A DNA stretch of 18,244 bases from an uncultured Synergistaceae bacterium. Its GTDB lineage: Bacteria; Synergistota; Synergistia; Synergistales; Aminobacteriaceae. Under the pieces are notes generated by a model that saw only the letters and a program-made list of their open reading frames with translations, was not told the DNA's origin and did no database searches. Shown here in pieces: positions 1 through 7,111 of the stretch. Numbering within the stretch: position 1 is the stretch's first letter; each line of letters begins with the position of its first letter. The stretch spans positions 1 to 18,244 of the forward strand of contig CALMZW010000114.1 of assembly GCA_937870605.1 (NCBI GenBank), read 5' to 3'. The position numbers were made by a program, and so were the translations under genes.

Positions 1-1
1 G

Positions 2-892
2 CTCTGGCGGAATGCGGCGACGGTCGTTGTCGGCCGTTTTCAGGATACGGCCGAGGAAGTTCGCGAGGAAACGGTGCGGGAACGCGGAATCACTGTCGTT
101 CGACGCATTACCGGGGGGGGAGCCGTGTATCACGATCTCGGGAACGTAAACTACTCCTTCCTGTTGCCGCGAACATCAGAAGGGACGCTTGACTTCGCGC
201 CGTTCACGCAGCCCGTATTGCGTACGTTGCAGCGCCTCGGCGTCGGCGCGGAGCGGACGGACCGGAACGACCTCACGATCGGAGGACGCAAATTCTCCGG
301 AAATGCACAGCACATGGACGGCCGGCGCCTGCTGCATCACGGGACGCTGCTCTTCGATTCCGATCTGTCCGTGTTGTCGCAGGTTCTGCGGGTCCGCGAG
401 GAAAAGTATCGCCCGAAAGGGTTCGCGTCCGTCGCGAGCCGCGTGACGAATATTCGTCCGCACCTCGGCCCGGACGTGGGAATGGAGGACTTCCTCACCG
501 TGCTTCGCGAGGAGGTGAATATGGAATACGGCCTTGCGCCGCTTTCCGCATCCGACGAACTTCGGGCCGCAGTCATCGCCTTGGCGGATGAACGGTATGC
601 GTCCCGCGCGTGGACATGGGGAGACGGCAGGGAGCGCGATATCCGGAAGGAACGGCGTTTCGAGGGAGCGGGACGCGTGGAGGCGCGCATGAATCTCGTA
701 GAGGGAGCAATCCGGGACGTCGTCTTCTTCGGGGACTTTTTCGGCGCCGAGGATCTCGAACCGGTCGCCCGAGCCCTCGAAGGCCTGCCTCCCGACAGGG
801 CGTCCGTCGCGCAGGCGCTCGCGCCGATTGAAATCGGCCGGTTCTTTTACCGGATAGGAAAAGAGGAATTCATCGATTTTCTTTGTTCCTGA
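2..892 (+). CDS. lplA: Lipoate-protein ligase A family protein (5' end cut by window)
   Basis: This enzyme attaches lipoate through a lipoyl-AMP intermediate to lysines of 2-oxo-acid dehydrogenase E2 subunits or glycine-cleavage GcvH. The reading frame is open from base 2 (LWRNAATVVVGRFQDTAEEV...), which matches the conserved family segment near the N-terminus, so the true start lies left of the window and the GTG at 74 is internal. Visible motifs are RRITGGGAVYHDLGN (lipoate/ATP loop) and GGRKFSGNAQ with the expected adenylate-contacting lysine. The C-terminal part, ending near GDFFGAEDL, resembles the accessory domain of long LplA proteins. It is convergent with rpsI across a shared hairpin. 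A specialised lipoyl or octanoyl transferase is possible, but the accessory domain favours LplA. Confidence 0.9.
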   Translation, partial: LWRNAATVVVGRFQDTAEEVREETVRERGITVVRRITGGGAVYHDLGNVNYSFLLPRTSEGTLDFAPFTQPVLRTLQRLGVGAERTDRNDLTIGGRKFSGNAQHMDGRRLLHHGTLLFDSDLSVLSQVLRVREEKYRPKGFASVASRVTNIRPHLGPDVGMEDFLTVLREEVNMEYGLAPLSASDELRAAVIALADERYASRAWTWGDGRERDIRKERRFEGAGRVEARMNLVEGAIRDVVFFGDFFGAEDLEPVARALEGLPPDRASVAQALAPIEIGRFFYRIGKEEFIDFLCS

Positions 893-897
893 AACAA

Positions 898-929
898 AAA
901 GGGGATGGACCCGCAGGTCCATCCCCTTT
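898..929. terminator. Bidirectional intrinsic terminator between lplA and rpsI
   Basis: A perfect 11-bp stem GGGGATGGACC / GGTCCATCCCC (901-911 with 916-926) closes a 4-base loop and is flanked by an A-run on the left and TTT on the right, so A-U pairs extend it. On the minus strand the stem is followed by TTTTTGTTT, making it a strong terminator for rplM-rpsI. On the plus strand the T-run is short (TTT), but the stem sits only a few bases after the lplA stop codon. Confidence 0.85.
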
Positions 930-962
930 GCATATTTCCGGTTCTCCGAAACGGCGCAGCGA

Positions 963-1358
963 TTACCGCTTCGAGTACTGGAACTGGCCGCGTGCGCCCT
1001 TCTGGCCGTACTTCTTGCGTTCGACCATTCTCGGATCGCGCGTGAGCAGTCCGGCCTTCTTCAGGACCGGCCGCAGCTCGGGGTTCATCTTGATCAGCGC
1101 GCGGGCGATGCCGAGACGAACGGCTCCGGCCTGTCCCGTAAGACCGCCGCCGCTCGCGCGGACCAGAACATCGACCTTCCCCTCGACAGTCGCCGTCTTG
1201 AGGGGCTGCATGGCCTGCAACTGCCACACAAGGCGGGGGAAATAGTCCTCAACCGTGCGTTCGTTGATCTTCACGACGCCGTTCCCGGGAAGCACACGCA
1301 CCCGGGCAAGGGCATTCTTCCGTCTTCCGGTTCCCCAGAAACAGGAAAGAGTATTCAT
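963..1358 (-). CDS. rpsI: 30S ribosomal protein S9
   Basis: This is the small-subunit protein whose C-terminal tail reaches the P-site tRNA. The 131-residue length is normal for the family. The GTGRRKNALARVRV signature is near the N-terminus, and the basic tail ends KGARGQFQYSKR, keeping the invariant final SKR. The ATG at 1358 is preceded by overlapping GGAGG-type ribosome-binding sequences. It lies 23 nt downstream of rplM, the usual L13-S9 operon order, and ends at the hairpin at 898-929. Confidence 0.98.
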   Translation of the reverse strand: MNTLSCFWGTGRRKNALARVRVLPGNGVVKINERTVEDYFPRLVWQLQAMQPLKTATVEGKVDVLVRASGGGLTGQAGAVRLGIARALIKMNPELRPVLKKAGLLTRDPRMVERKKYGQKGARGQFQYSKR

Positions 1359-1381
1359 GATCCTCCGTCCTCCTCTTCAGG

Positions 1382-1816
1382 CTACAGGTCGATCGCGACG
1401 GGTTGCTGCGCCGCGTGCGGATGGTTCGGACCCGCATAGACCTTGAGCTTCCGCCAGAGCTTCAGGCGGGTTTTGGGGAGCATGCCCTTGACAACTTTTT
1501 CGATGAGATATTCCGGCTGTTTATCGAGGACTTCTCCGTATGTGCGAACCCGCAGGCCGCTGGGATATCCGCTGTAGTGGTAGACCTTCGCGTTTTCCCG
1601 CTTCGCGCCCGTGAGCTTGACTTTTTCCGCATTGATGATGACGACGAAATCGCCGCAGTCGACGTGCGGCGTATAGGTGGGCTTGTTCTTGCCCATGAGA
1701 ATCATGGCGACGGCGGACGCGACCCTTCCGAGGGGTTTATCCGTAGCATCCACGATGTACCACGAACGCACGACGGTATTCTTCGTGGCCATAAATGACC
1801 GGTGATCGCTGGTCAT
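1382..1816 (-). CDS. rplM: 50S ribosomal protein L13
   Basis: L13 is an early-assembly protein of the large subunit. From ATG 1816 the product is 144 residues, the usual size. Diagnostic parts are WYIVDATDKPLGRVAS near the N-terminus, GDFVVIINAEKVKLTGAK in the middle and KGMLPKTRLKLWRKLKVYAG near the C-terminus. I chose 1816 because an AAGGAGG site lies 7-8 nt upstream. The frame stays open for 25 more codons upstream, but that stretch does not look like L13. An internal ATG eight codons in has no ribosome-binding site. It is the first gene of the rplM-rpsI operon. Confidence 0.98.
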   Translation of the reverse strand: MTSDHRSFMATKNTVVRSWYIVDATDKPLGRVASAVAMILMGKNKPTYTPHVDCGDFVVIINAEKVKLTGAKRENAKVYHYSGYPSGLRVRTYGEVLDKQPEYLIEKVVKGMLPKTRLKLWRKLKVYAGPNHPHAAQQPVAIDL

Positions 1817-1981
1817 GAAACTTCCTCCTTTGAAAGTGCCTTTCTGTATACGGTGCGCATGGAACATATAAATACACTGTCTCCGACACATTCGGCGCTC
1901 TTCCGCATCTCAGGGACGTGGCAAGGATCCCAGGAAGCGCAGCGTGGAACGAATCGAAAAAGACGGCGCATTCACAGTTGT
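1817..1981. other. rplM leader and pncB-rplM intergenic gap
   Basis: This gap must hold the promoter and 5' leader of the rplM-rpsI operon. On the minus strand a weak -35/-10 pair can be drawn (TTTATA, 16 nt, TATACA, about 35 nt upstream of the L13 start). I see no clear intrinsic terminator after pncB and no convincing L13-leader hairpin. Readthrough from the long upstream operon is possible. Confidence 0.35.
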
Positions 1982-3031
1982 TTATTGTACCCGAAGCAAC
2001 CTCGGACTTGCAAGTACCCCCGGAAGACGTCCCCGTTTCGCGATCGGATGTCCGTCGATGACTTTCAAGTCCATCGTCATGTCGATCGGGGCGGCGTCGG
2101 AGATGTAGCTTCCCACGCCGAAAGAAGCGGCCCCTGCGGCCGAAAGCAACCGGATCCGATCCGGATTCAGGCCGCCCGACGCTACGATCTGGACATGGCC
2201 GAATCCCGCCATGTCGAGGCGATAGCGGATTTCGCGGACAAGTTCGGCGGTGACGCCGCCGCGCTCGCCCGGAGTATCGAGCCGGACGCCCGAAAGTCTG
2301 GCTCCGAGAGCTTCCGCGACGCGCAGGCTTTCCTCGGCTTCATCCTTGAATGTATCCACAAGGACGATCCGCGGTTCGCCGGACGGAACGACCGAGTCAT
2401 AGACCTTCGCCAGCTCGACGGTATCTCCCATGATCAGAATCGCCGCGTGCGGAACCGTCCCGGACGGCTCACCGCCGGCGAGCTTCGCTCCGAGAATGCA
2501 GCTCGCCGCCGTGCATCCGCCGACCGCAACTGCGGTCCGCTCCATGACCGGCGCTATGGCCGGGTGGACATGCCGCGCTCCGAAGCAGAGAACGGGCTTG
2601 CCTTCCGCGGCGTCCACACACTCCCGGGCCGTCGTCGCCCACCCCGCGGAGCTCGCGAGGATTCCGAGAAGCACCGTTTCATACATCCCGAAGTACGAAT
2701 AGGGGCCTTCCAGACGCATGACGACCTCGCGCGGTTCGAAGGAGTCGCCTTCCTTCAGGGAATGAACCGCGACATCCCGCCCGCGAAACAGCAGGAGCGC
2801 CTCGGGCAGACCGGCGAACAGTCCCTTCTTGCGTGCGAACACCTCGGCGACCACAGGAACATCCAGCCGTCCCGCCTTTCTGAGAACATCGCGGGTCTTG
2901 ACGAAATAAATGTCCGTCGTGCATCCGGCGAGGATCTCTTCGTGGGTCGCCGAAAACAACCGATCGGACGAGACGCCGAGAGAGCGGACGTCGTCCAGCG
3001 AATCGATTCCCGGCAGCTTTCCGCAGGTCAT
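1982..3031 (-). CDS. pncB: Nicotinate phosphoribosyltransferase-family protein
   Basis: The likely role is conversion of nicotinate and PRPP to nicotinate mononucleotide in NAD salvage. The 349-residue protein resembles the short archaeal/thermophile-type enzymes rather than the longer E. coli PncB. Visible are FARKKGLFAGLPEALLLF (about 65-82), the HVHP and GTVPHAAILIMGD blocks (about 154-203), SGVRLDTPGE (247-256), a glycine-rich SGGLN (285-289) and the phosphate-binding FGVGSYIS (304-311), as in type II phosphoribosyltransferase barrels. The ATG at 3031 is the first start after the secG stop, 8 nt away. It has no good Shine-Dalgarno sequence, so translation may be coupled to secG. Quinolinate phosphoribosyltransferase is the main alternative, but the motif order fits nicotinate better. 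Confidence 0.8.
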   Translation of the reverse strand: MTCGKLPGIDSLDDVRSLGVSSDRLFSATHEEILAGCTTDIYFVKTRDVLRKAGRLDVPVVAEVFARKKGLFAGLPEALLLFRGRDVAVHSLKEGDSFEPREVVMRLEGPYSYFGMYETVLLGILASSAGWATTARECVDAAEGKPVLCFGARHVHPAIAPVMERTAVAVGGCTAASCILGAKLAGGEPSGTVPHAAILIMGDTVELAKVYDSVVPSGEPRIVLVDTFKDEAEESLRVAEALGARLSGVRLDTPGERGGVTAELVREIRYRLDMAGFGHVQIVASGGLNPDRIRLLSAAGAASFGVGSYISDAAPIDMTMDLKVIDGHPIAKRGRLPGVLASPRLLRVQ

Positions 3032-3039
3032 TGGGGCGC

Positions 3040-3270
3040 CTACTTGGCCATGAGGACGAGGACGACGGATGTCACCATGAACAGGGACGTGAGAATCACC
3101 GTGATCTTGGTGAGTCCCGTGAAACGTTGCCATTGATTGTTGCCCATATCAGCCTGCGTTCCTCCGCCAAAGATCCCGGAGAAACCGCCCTGTTTCCGCT
3201 GCTGGAGCAGCACGACCCCAGACAGGGCAATGCAAAGGACGATATGAAGCAGTCCGAGTGCGATCTTCAC
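3040..3270 (-). CDS. secG: Preprotein translocase subunit SecG
   Basis: SecG is the small auxiliary subunit of the SecYEG translocon in the cytoplasmic membrane. The 76-residue protein has two hydrophobic segments (about 2-22 and 54-74) separated by the conserved loop QQRKQGGFSGIFGGG, the family hallmark. Two GTG codons compete as start. The one at 3279 overlaps the Shine-Dalgarno AGGAGG itself, whereas the one at 3270 sits 8 nt downstream of it and gives the typical VKIALGLLHIV N-terminus, so I chose 3270. The gene lies 44 nt after rdgB and 8 nt before pncB. Confidence 0.95.
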   Translation of the reverse strand: MKIALGLLHIVLCIALSGVVLLQQRKQGGFSGIFGGGTQADMGNNQWQRFTGLTKITVILTSLFMVTSVVLVLMAK

Positions 3271-3278
3271 CGTGTGCA

Positions 3279-3284
3279 CCTCCT
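3279..3284 (-). promoter_or_regulatory. Ribosome-binding site deciding the secG start
   Basis: The minus strand reads AGGAGGTGCACACGGTG. AGGAGG is 8 nt from the GTG at 3270 but overlaps the upstream GTG at 3279, which rules the upstream one out as an efficient start. Confidence 0.8.
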
Positions 3285-3314
3285 AGAAATTTCGAACACA
3301 ATTCAAACGGATAG

Positions 3315-3929
3315 TCATTGTAGCATACCCCGGCGCAAAAGCATATTCACAAGGCGAAAGGACGCGATCGCGCGATGGGAGATCCTCTGTTTCACCGATC
3401 GGTCCAGTTCGCCGAAGCTCTTGTCCTGTCCGTCGGGAAGAAAGAGCGGGTCGTATCCGAACCCGCCCGCGCCTCTTGGAGCGTTCAGGATGCTTCCCCG
3501 GCAGATTCCCTCGCAGATGATGATCTCTCCTTCTTCGGGGAAACAGAGCGCAAGCGCCGCGACGTATCGGGCCGCACGATCCGCGGGCCCCCGGGTTTCG
3601 GCCGACTTGCGGGCCAGCTGCTCGAGCAACCATTCGTTGCGAAGGGCGTCCGTCGCGGCGACGCGGGCGGAAAAGATCCCCGGCGCGCCGTTGAGCGCCC
3701 GAACCTCCACCCCGCTGTCGTCAGCCACTGCGGGCAATCCCGTCGCATGAGCCCATGCCCGCGCCTTGAGCAGCGCGTTCCCGGCGTAGGTGGACCCCGT
3801 CTCCTCGACGTCCATCGACTTCACGTCGCCTCCGAAGAGAATCCGCATTCCCGTCGGCGCGAGAAGCTCCTGCATCTCGACGTATTTGTTGCGGTTACCG
3901 CTCGCAAATATCAGCGCTTCGTGACGCAC
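3315..3929 (-). CDS. rdgB: XTP/dITP diphosphatase (RdgB/HAM1 family)
   Basis: This house-cleaning pyrophosphatase removes dITP, ITP and XTP so deaminated purines stay out of nucleic acids. The 204-residue product has SGNRNK at 10-15, ETGSTYAGNALLKA at 43-56, ADDSG at 69-73, GGFGYDPLF at 155-163 and ISHR at 183-186, in the family order. The GTG at 3929 is preceded by GAGGAG 10 nt upstream and places the N-terminus just before the first strand. The open frame extends 27 codons further into rph, but that part is Arg-rich and unlike the family. The gene overlaps the 3' end of rph by 35 nt, suggesting translational coupling. Confidence 0.94.
   Translation of the reverse strand: MRHEALIFASGNRNKYVEMQELLAPTGMRILFGGDVKSMDVEETGSTYAGNALLKARAWAHATGLPAVADDSGVEVRALNGAPGIFSARVAATDALRNEWLLEQLARKSAETRGPADRAARYVAALALCFPEEGEIIICEGICRGSILNAPRGAGGFGYDPLFLPDGQDKSFGELDRSVKQRISHRAIASFRLVNMLLRRGMLQ
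3317..3325 (-). promoter_or_regulatory. Candidate extended -10 promoter element upstream of secG
   Basis: The minus strand reads TGCTACAAT, an extended -10 (TGN plus TACAAT, five of six consensus bases), overlapping the rdgB stop codon about 46 nt upstream of the secG start. No good -35 box is visible, as expected for an extended -10 promoter. It would let secG-pncB be expressed independently of the upstream operon. The evidence is motif-only. Confidence 0.35.
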
Positions 3930-4659
3930 AGGCCGCGATCTCCTCATCCGACAGCGCCAGCGCCGCGCGCTGCGCCGTGACAATGCGCCCGATGCCCGCT
4001 TCCGCGACATCGAGCATCAGGCTCAGTTCCCCCCGATCGAAGGTTCCACCCTCGCCCGTGCCCTGGAGTTCGATGATCCGTCCCGATTCGTTCATGACGA
4101 CGTTGCAGTCGACCTCGGCAGCCGAGTCCTCCTCGTAGCAAAGGTCGAGCAGAATCCGCCCATCCACCTTGCCGACGCTGACCGCCGCCGTGAAGGACAA
4201 AAGAGGGATCTCCCGGAGGACACCCTTCGCGAAGAGCGTCCTGAGGCAGTCGACAAGGGCGACGAATGCGCCGCTGATGGCCGTGGTGCGCGTTCCCCCG
4301 TCCGCCTGGAGCACGTCGCAGTCGAGCCATATCGTGCGTTCTCCGAGCCGGTCGAGGCGGACCGCGGAACGGAGCGACCGGCCGACGAGCCGCTGGATCT
4401 CGGCGCTCCGACCGTTTCCACCGGCGTTTCTGGGAGTTCGGATATGTGTCGCCCGGGGCAGCATCGCGTACTCGGCGGTGATCCACCCCTTGCCCGCGCC
4501 GCGGAGAAACGGGGGGACTTTCTCTTCGAGGGTCGCCGTACAGAGCACCCGCGTATTGCCGAAGGTCGCCAGCACCGATCCCTCGGCGTATCGCGTGAAG
4601 CATCGTTCAAACATGACCGGACGAAGCTCGTCGTCCTGTCGGCCGTCGATTCGGGGCAT
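3895..4659 (-). CDS. rph: Ribonuclease PH
   Basis: RNase PH is a phosphorolytic 3'-to-5' exoribonuclease that trims tRNA 3' ends. The protein begins MPRIDGRQDDELRPV, the canonical family start, and runs 254 residues. The phosphate-binding segment QADGGTRTTAISGA (118-131) is intact, as is the EEDSAAEVDCNVVMN block (176-190) with its catalytic aspartates. A GGAGGGAGA ribosome-binding sequence precedes ATG 4659. The gene follows the GerMN-domain gene by 19 nt and overlaps rdgB by 35 nt, an arrangement also known from Bacillus (gerM-rph-ysnA). Confidence 0.96.
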   Translation of the reverse strand: MPRIDGRQDDELRPVMFERCFTRYAEGSVLATFGNTRVLCTATLEEKVPPFLRGAGKGWITAEYAMLPRATHIRTPRNAGGNGRSAEIQRLVGRSLRSAVRLDRLGERTIWLDCDVLQADGGTRTTAISGAFVALVDCLRTLFAKGVLREIPLLSFTAAVSVGKVDGRILLDLCYEEDSAAEVDCNVVMNESGRIIELQGTGEGGTFDRGELSLMLDVAEAGIGRIVTAQRAALALSDEEIAACASRSADICER

Positions 4660-4678
4660 TCTGCTCTCTCCCTCCGCC

Positions 4679-5389
4679 TTACCTGGGCAGCCGCCAGGGG
4701 ACCGTGAGATCCACCGGCGCGTTTCCGCGCGTGACCTGTCCCTTCACGAGGAAGCGGACGATAGCGACCGGCGGAAAATTGTCCTGCAACGTCCGGACGA
4801 CGCCGGTTATGAAGAGCAGGCTGTTCTGTTCGCCCGCCTTGGAGAGCGCATTCGTTATCTCGGCGTCGAAATCGAGAAACGCGACCTCTCCGTTCCGGAA
4901 AACGTGGAGCAGCGCAACGTCTTTCGGAATTCCCGCAGCCTCAGCGATCCGCGCGACACAGGTCCGGATGTCGTCCTCCATCAGATCGGAGAGAATCGAT
5001 ACCTTTTCCTGCACAAGCGTTCCGTCTTTCGGCAGGGTCATGGTCACGGACGTTTTTCGCGCGCCCAGGTTGATCACGTCCCCCTTCGCGCCGAGGAGCG
5101 CGGCGGCTCCGGGCGCATCCTGGACGACATCCGGACGCGTAATGATTTTCTTCTCCGAAAGTTTTTTCAGACCGTAGGACGCTCCGCCGTAGCCGATCGC
5201 GAAGAAGAGCGCCACGAGTCCCATCCAGGCGACGATCCGGAAGATCCGGCTCGTCTTTTTCACCGGTTCGTCCGGTTCCCGTCTCTCGCGGCGCAACCTG
5301 CCGGGACGGTCTCTCGGGATCTCGTTTCCCTCTTCAAGCACGTTTTCCGGCAGGACGAAGTCATCCTGGTCTTTCCGCCGTTCCTGCAT
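4679..5389 (-). CDS. GerMN-domain membrane-anchored protein
   Basis: The 236-residue protein starts with a highly charged cytoplasmic segment (1-48), then one transmembrane helix (about 50-70), a linker and an extracytoplasmic GerMN domain (about 100-236). GerMN features include HVFRNGEVAFLDFDAEI, the ITGVVRTLQD helix region and the closing VDLTVPW. In Bacillus GerM is needed for germination and sporulation; elsewhere the domain is linked to cell-envelope proteins. Nothing here indicates sporulation, so an envelope role beside the amidase is more likely. The spacing is 48 nt after the amidase and 19 nt before rph. The domain assignment is fairly sure; the function is not. Confidence 0.8.
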   Translation of the reverse strand: MQERRKDQDDFVLPENVLEEGNEIPRDRPGRLRRERREPDEPVKKTSRIFRIVAWMGLVALFFAIGYGGASYGLKKLSEKKIITRPDVVQDAPGAAALLGAKGDVINLGARKTSVTMTLPKDGTLVQEKVSILSDLMEDDIRTCVARIAEAAGIPKDVALLHVFRNGEVAFLDFDAEITNALSKAGEQNSLLFITGVVRTLQDNFPPVAIVRFLVKGQVTRGNAPVDLTVPWRLPR

Positions 5390-5437
5390 CCCCCGTTTTC
5401 CTCCCTTCCCGCCTTCAGTCCCGGGGCGCCTTCGAGC

Positions 5438-7111
5438 CTATTGGTTCTCGAGGTATGACACAACTCCCCCGGCGAGGGCGGAAGCGCATTTTTTCTGGTA
5501 TTCGGGAGACGCGAGCATCTTCGCCTCCCTGGCTTCCGTCAAGAATCCCGTTTCGATAAGGACGGCAGGCATCGTCGCCCCCCTGAGAACGAAGAAAGGC
5601 GCCTGCGCCACGCGACGCATCGGAAGCCCCTCCTGTTTTCCCGAACGGAAGAGACGTTCGGCGACCGTTGTGCTTTCACTGATCTTCGCGTTCTGCTGCA
5701 TATTGCCGAGGATGCTCAGCAAGAGCTGCGTCCGCCGGTCCGAAGCGGCGGACTCTTTCTTGTCATTATCCGCCGCGAGATCCCTGTTTTCAATCAGGGC
5801 GAGCTGCATGGCGTCCTTGTCGGTGGGCAGGGCCATGAGATAGATCTCCATCCCGAGCGCGTGGTGTCCGGCCGGGAGCGCGTTGGCGTGAATGCTGACG
5901 AACATGTCGGCTTTCCACCGGTTGGCGAGTTCGGTGCGTTCCTGGAGGCGCAGATAGGTATCCCCCGTCCGGGTCATCCGGGCGTCGACCCCCATGGCGC
6001 GCAACTCCCCCGCGAGGTACGAGGCGATCTTGAGATTCACGTCCTTCTCGCGGATTCCGTTGGAGATGGCGCCGGGGTCTTTCCCTCCGTGGCCCGGGTC
6101 GACGGCCACGATAAATTTTCCCGATCTTCTTTTTCCGGACGGGCGCTTGTCTCCGGGCGTCGAATCCGGCTGCGCCTTTTCTTCCCGGATGTCCGATTCC
6201 GTTTTCCTCGTTTCCTGTTCGGCTCTGCTCCCGGCCTTTCCCTCGCGCGCCGCCGGCTTTTTCACTCCGTCGGGAAGCGTGAAATCGACCACGAGCCGGG
6301 CCGGACCTCCCAGGGTGAAGGTCTCCGTCCTGGCTCCGTTGGAGGCGAGCTCGACGATGTTCCTGTCTCCGAAATTCGTCACGGACAGGCGGATTGCGTC
6401 GGGATACGGAGTCCCCGTTGCGGCGATATCTCCGGGAATCGGCGTTCCGAAGACGAACCGCAGGGCGCTTCCCGTTCCTTCTATCGCGGGCGGCGTTTCG
6501 CCGCTGTACTCCAGAACCGCCCGGATCTTTCCCTCCGGGCGTCCCCACCGGATCCCCCGGAGCAGAGGCAGGGAAGACGACTTCGACTGCGCTTCGGACG
6601 CCGGCTGAACGGCGGTCCGTTTCGGCGGCGCTGCGACGTCCTTTCCCGCGGAGGGACGGACGGACTCGACATCCGGCTGGTCATCCCCGGCGCGGAACGA
6701 CAGCGCGGATTCCTTTCCGGCACCCCGCAGGAGCCTCGAGAAGACCTTCAGCGCCGACCGCTCCTCCAGCCACCACGCCCCCCCTCCGCGCACGGCGGGC
6801 CCCGCCATCGGGACGAGTTCCACGTTGAGCCACACGGCCGTCGCCCCTTCGACGATCTGCAGACGATCGCGGTCGATCTGGAGGAGCAGCGTGTCGTTCT
6901 TCTCCGTGACATCGCATCCGAGAAGCCGCGCCATCGCGGAAACGGAAAGGTATGTGGATTTGCCCATCTTCATGTCCGGAACGATTCCGAGCCTGTTCTC
7001 TCCCTGAAAGAGCAGACGACCGTCCGCCGCGAAGGCGACGGCTCCTGCGAGCAGCAACAGCAGCGCCGCGAGAAGCGCGACATGCCCCCTAATCGCCGGA
7101 AACCGCCACAT
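5438..7111 (-). CDS. N-acetylmuramoyl-L-alanine amidase (Amidase_3) with AMIN-like region
   Basis: This zinc hydrolase cuts the bond between MurNAc and L-Ala in peptidoglycan and probably acts in cell separation. From ATG 7111 it has 557 residues: a signal peptide (about 1-29), a copper-amine-oxidase-N-like domain (about 30-140), a low-complexity linker, an AMIN-like beta domain (about 185-285), a charged linker (about 285-330) and Amidase_3 (332-555). Zinc ligands are H341 (DPGHGG), E355 (REKDVNL) and H408 (VSIHANA); the catalytic glutamate is E520 (VLIETGF). An ATG at 7141 is in frame, but GGTGGTGG lies better before 7111. It overlaps pmbA by 23 nt. Specificity is inferred from the family. 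Confidence 0.92.
   Translation of the reverse strand: MWRFPAIRGHVALLAALLLLLAGAVAFAADGRLLFQGENRLGIVPDMKMGKSTYLSVSAMARLLGCDVTEKNDTLLLQIDRDRLQIVEGATAVWLNVELVPMAGPAVRGGGAWWLEERSALKVFSRLLRGAGKESALSFRAGDDQPDVESVRPSAGKDVAAPPKRTAVQPASEAQSKSSSLPLLRGIRWGRPEGKIRAVLEYSGETPPAIEGTGSALRFVFGTPIPGDIAATGTPYPDAIRLSVTNFGDRNIVELASNGARTETFTLGGPARLVVDFTLPDGVKKPAAREGKAGSRAEQETRKTESDIREEKAQPDSTPGDKRPSGKRRSGKFIVAVDPGHGGKDPGAISNGIREKDVNLKIASYLAGELRAMGVDARMTRTGDTYLRLQERTELANRWKADMFVSIHANALPAGHHALGMEIYLMALPTDKDAMQLALIENRDLAADNDKKESAASDRRTQLLLSILGNMQQNAKISESTTVAERLFRSGKQEGLPMRRVAQAPFFVLRGATMPAVLIETGFLTEAREAKMLASPEYQKKCASALAGGVVSYLENQ

Noticed and set aside
74..892. GTG at 74 as the lplA start
   Set aside because: Conserved LplA sequence continues upstream to base 2, so the gene is truncated by the window edge rather than starting there.
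1841..1890. rplM promoter or L13-binding leader hairpin
   Set aside because: Only weak -35/-10 matches and a 4-bp dyad were found, too little to annotate as a separate site.
1802..3136. 444-codon plus-strand frame opposite pncB
   Set aside because: It is antisense to a well-supported enzyme gene, with no recognisable motif.
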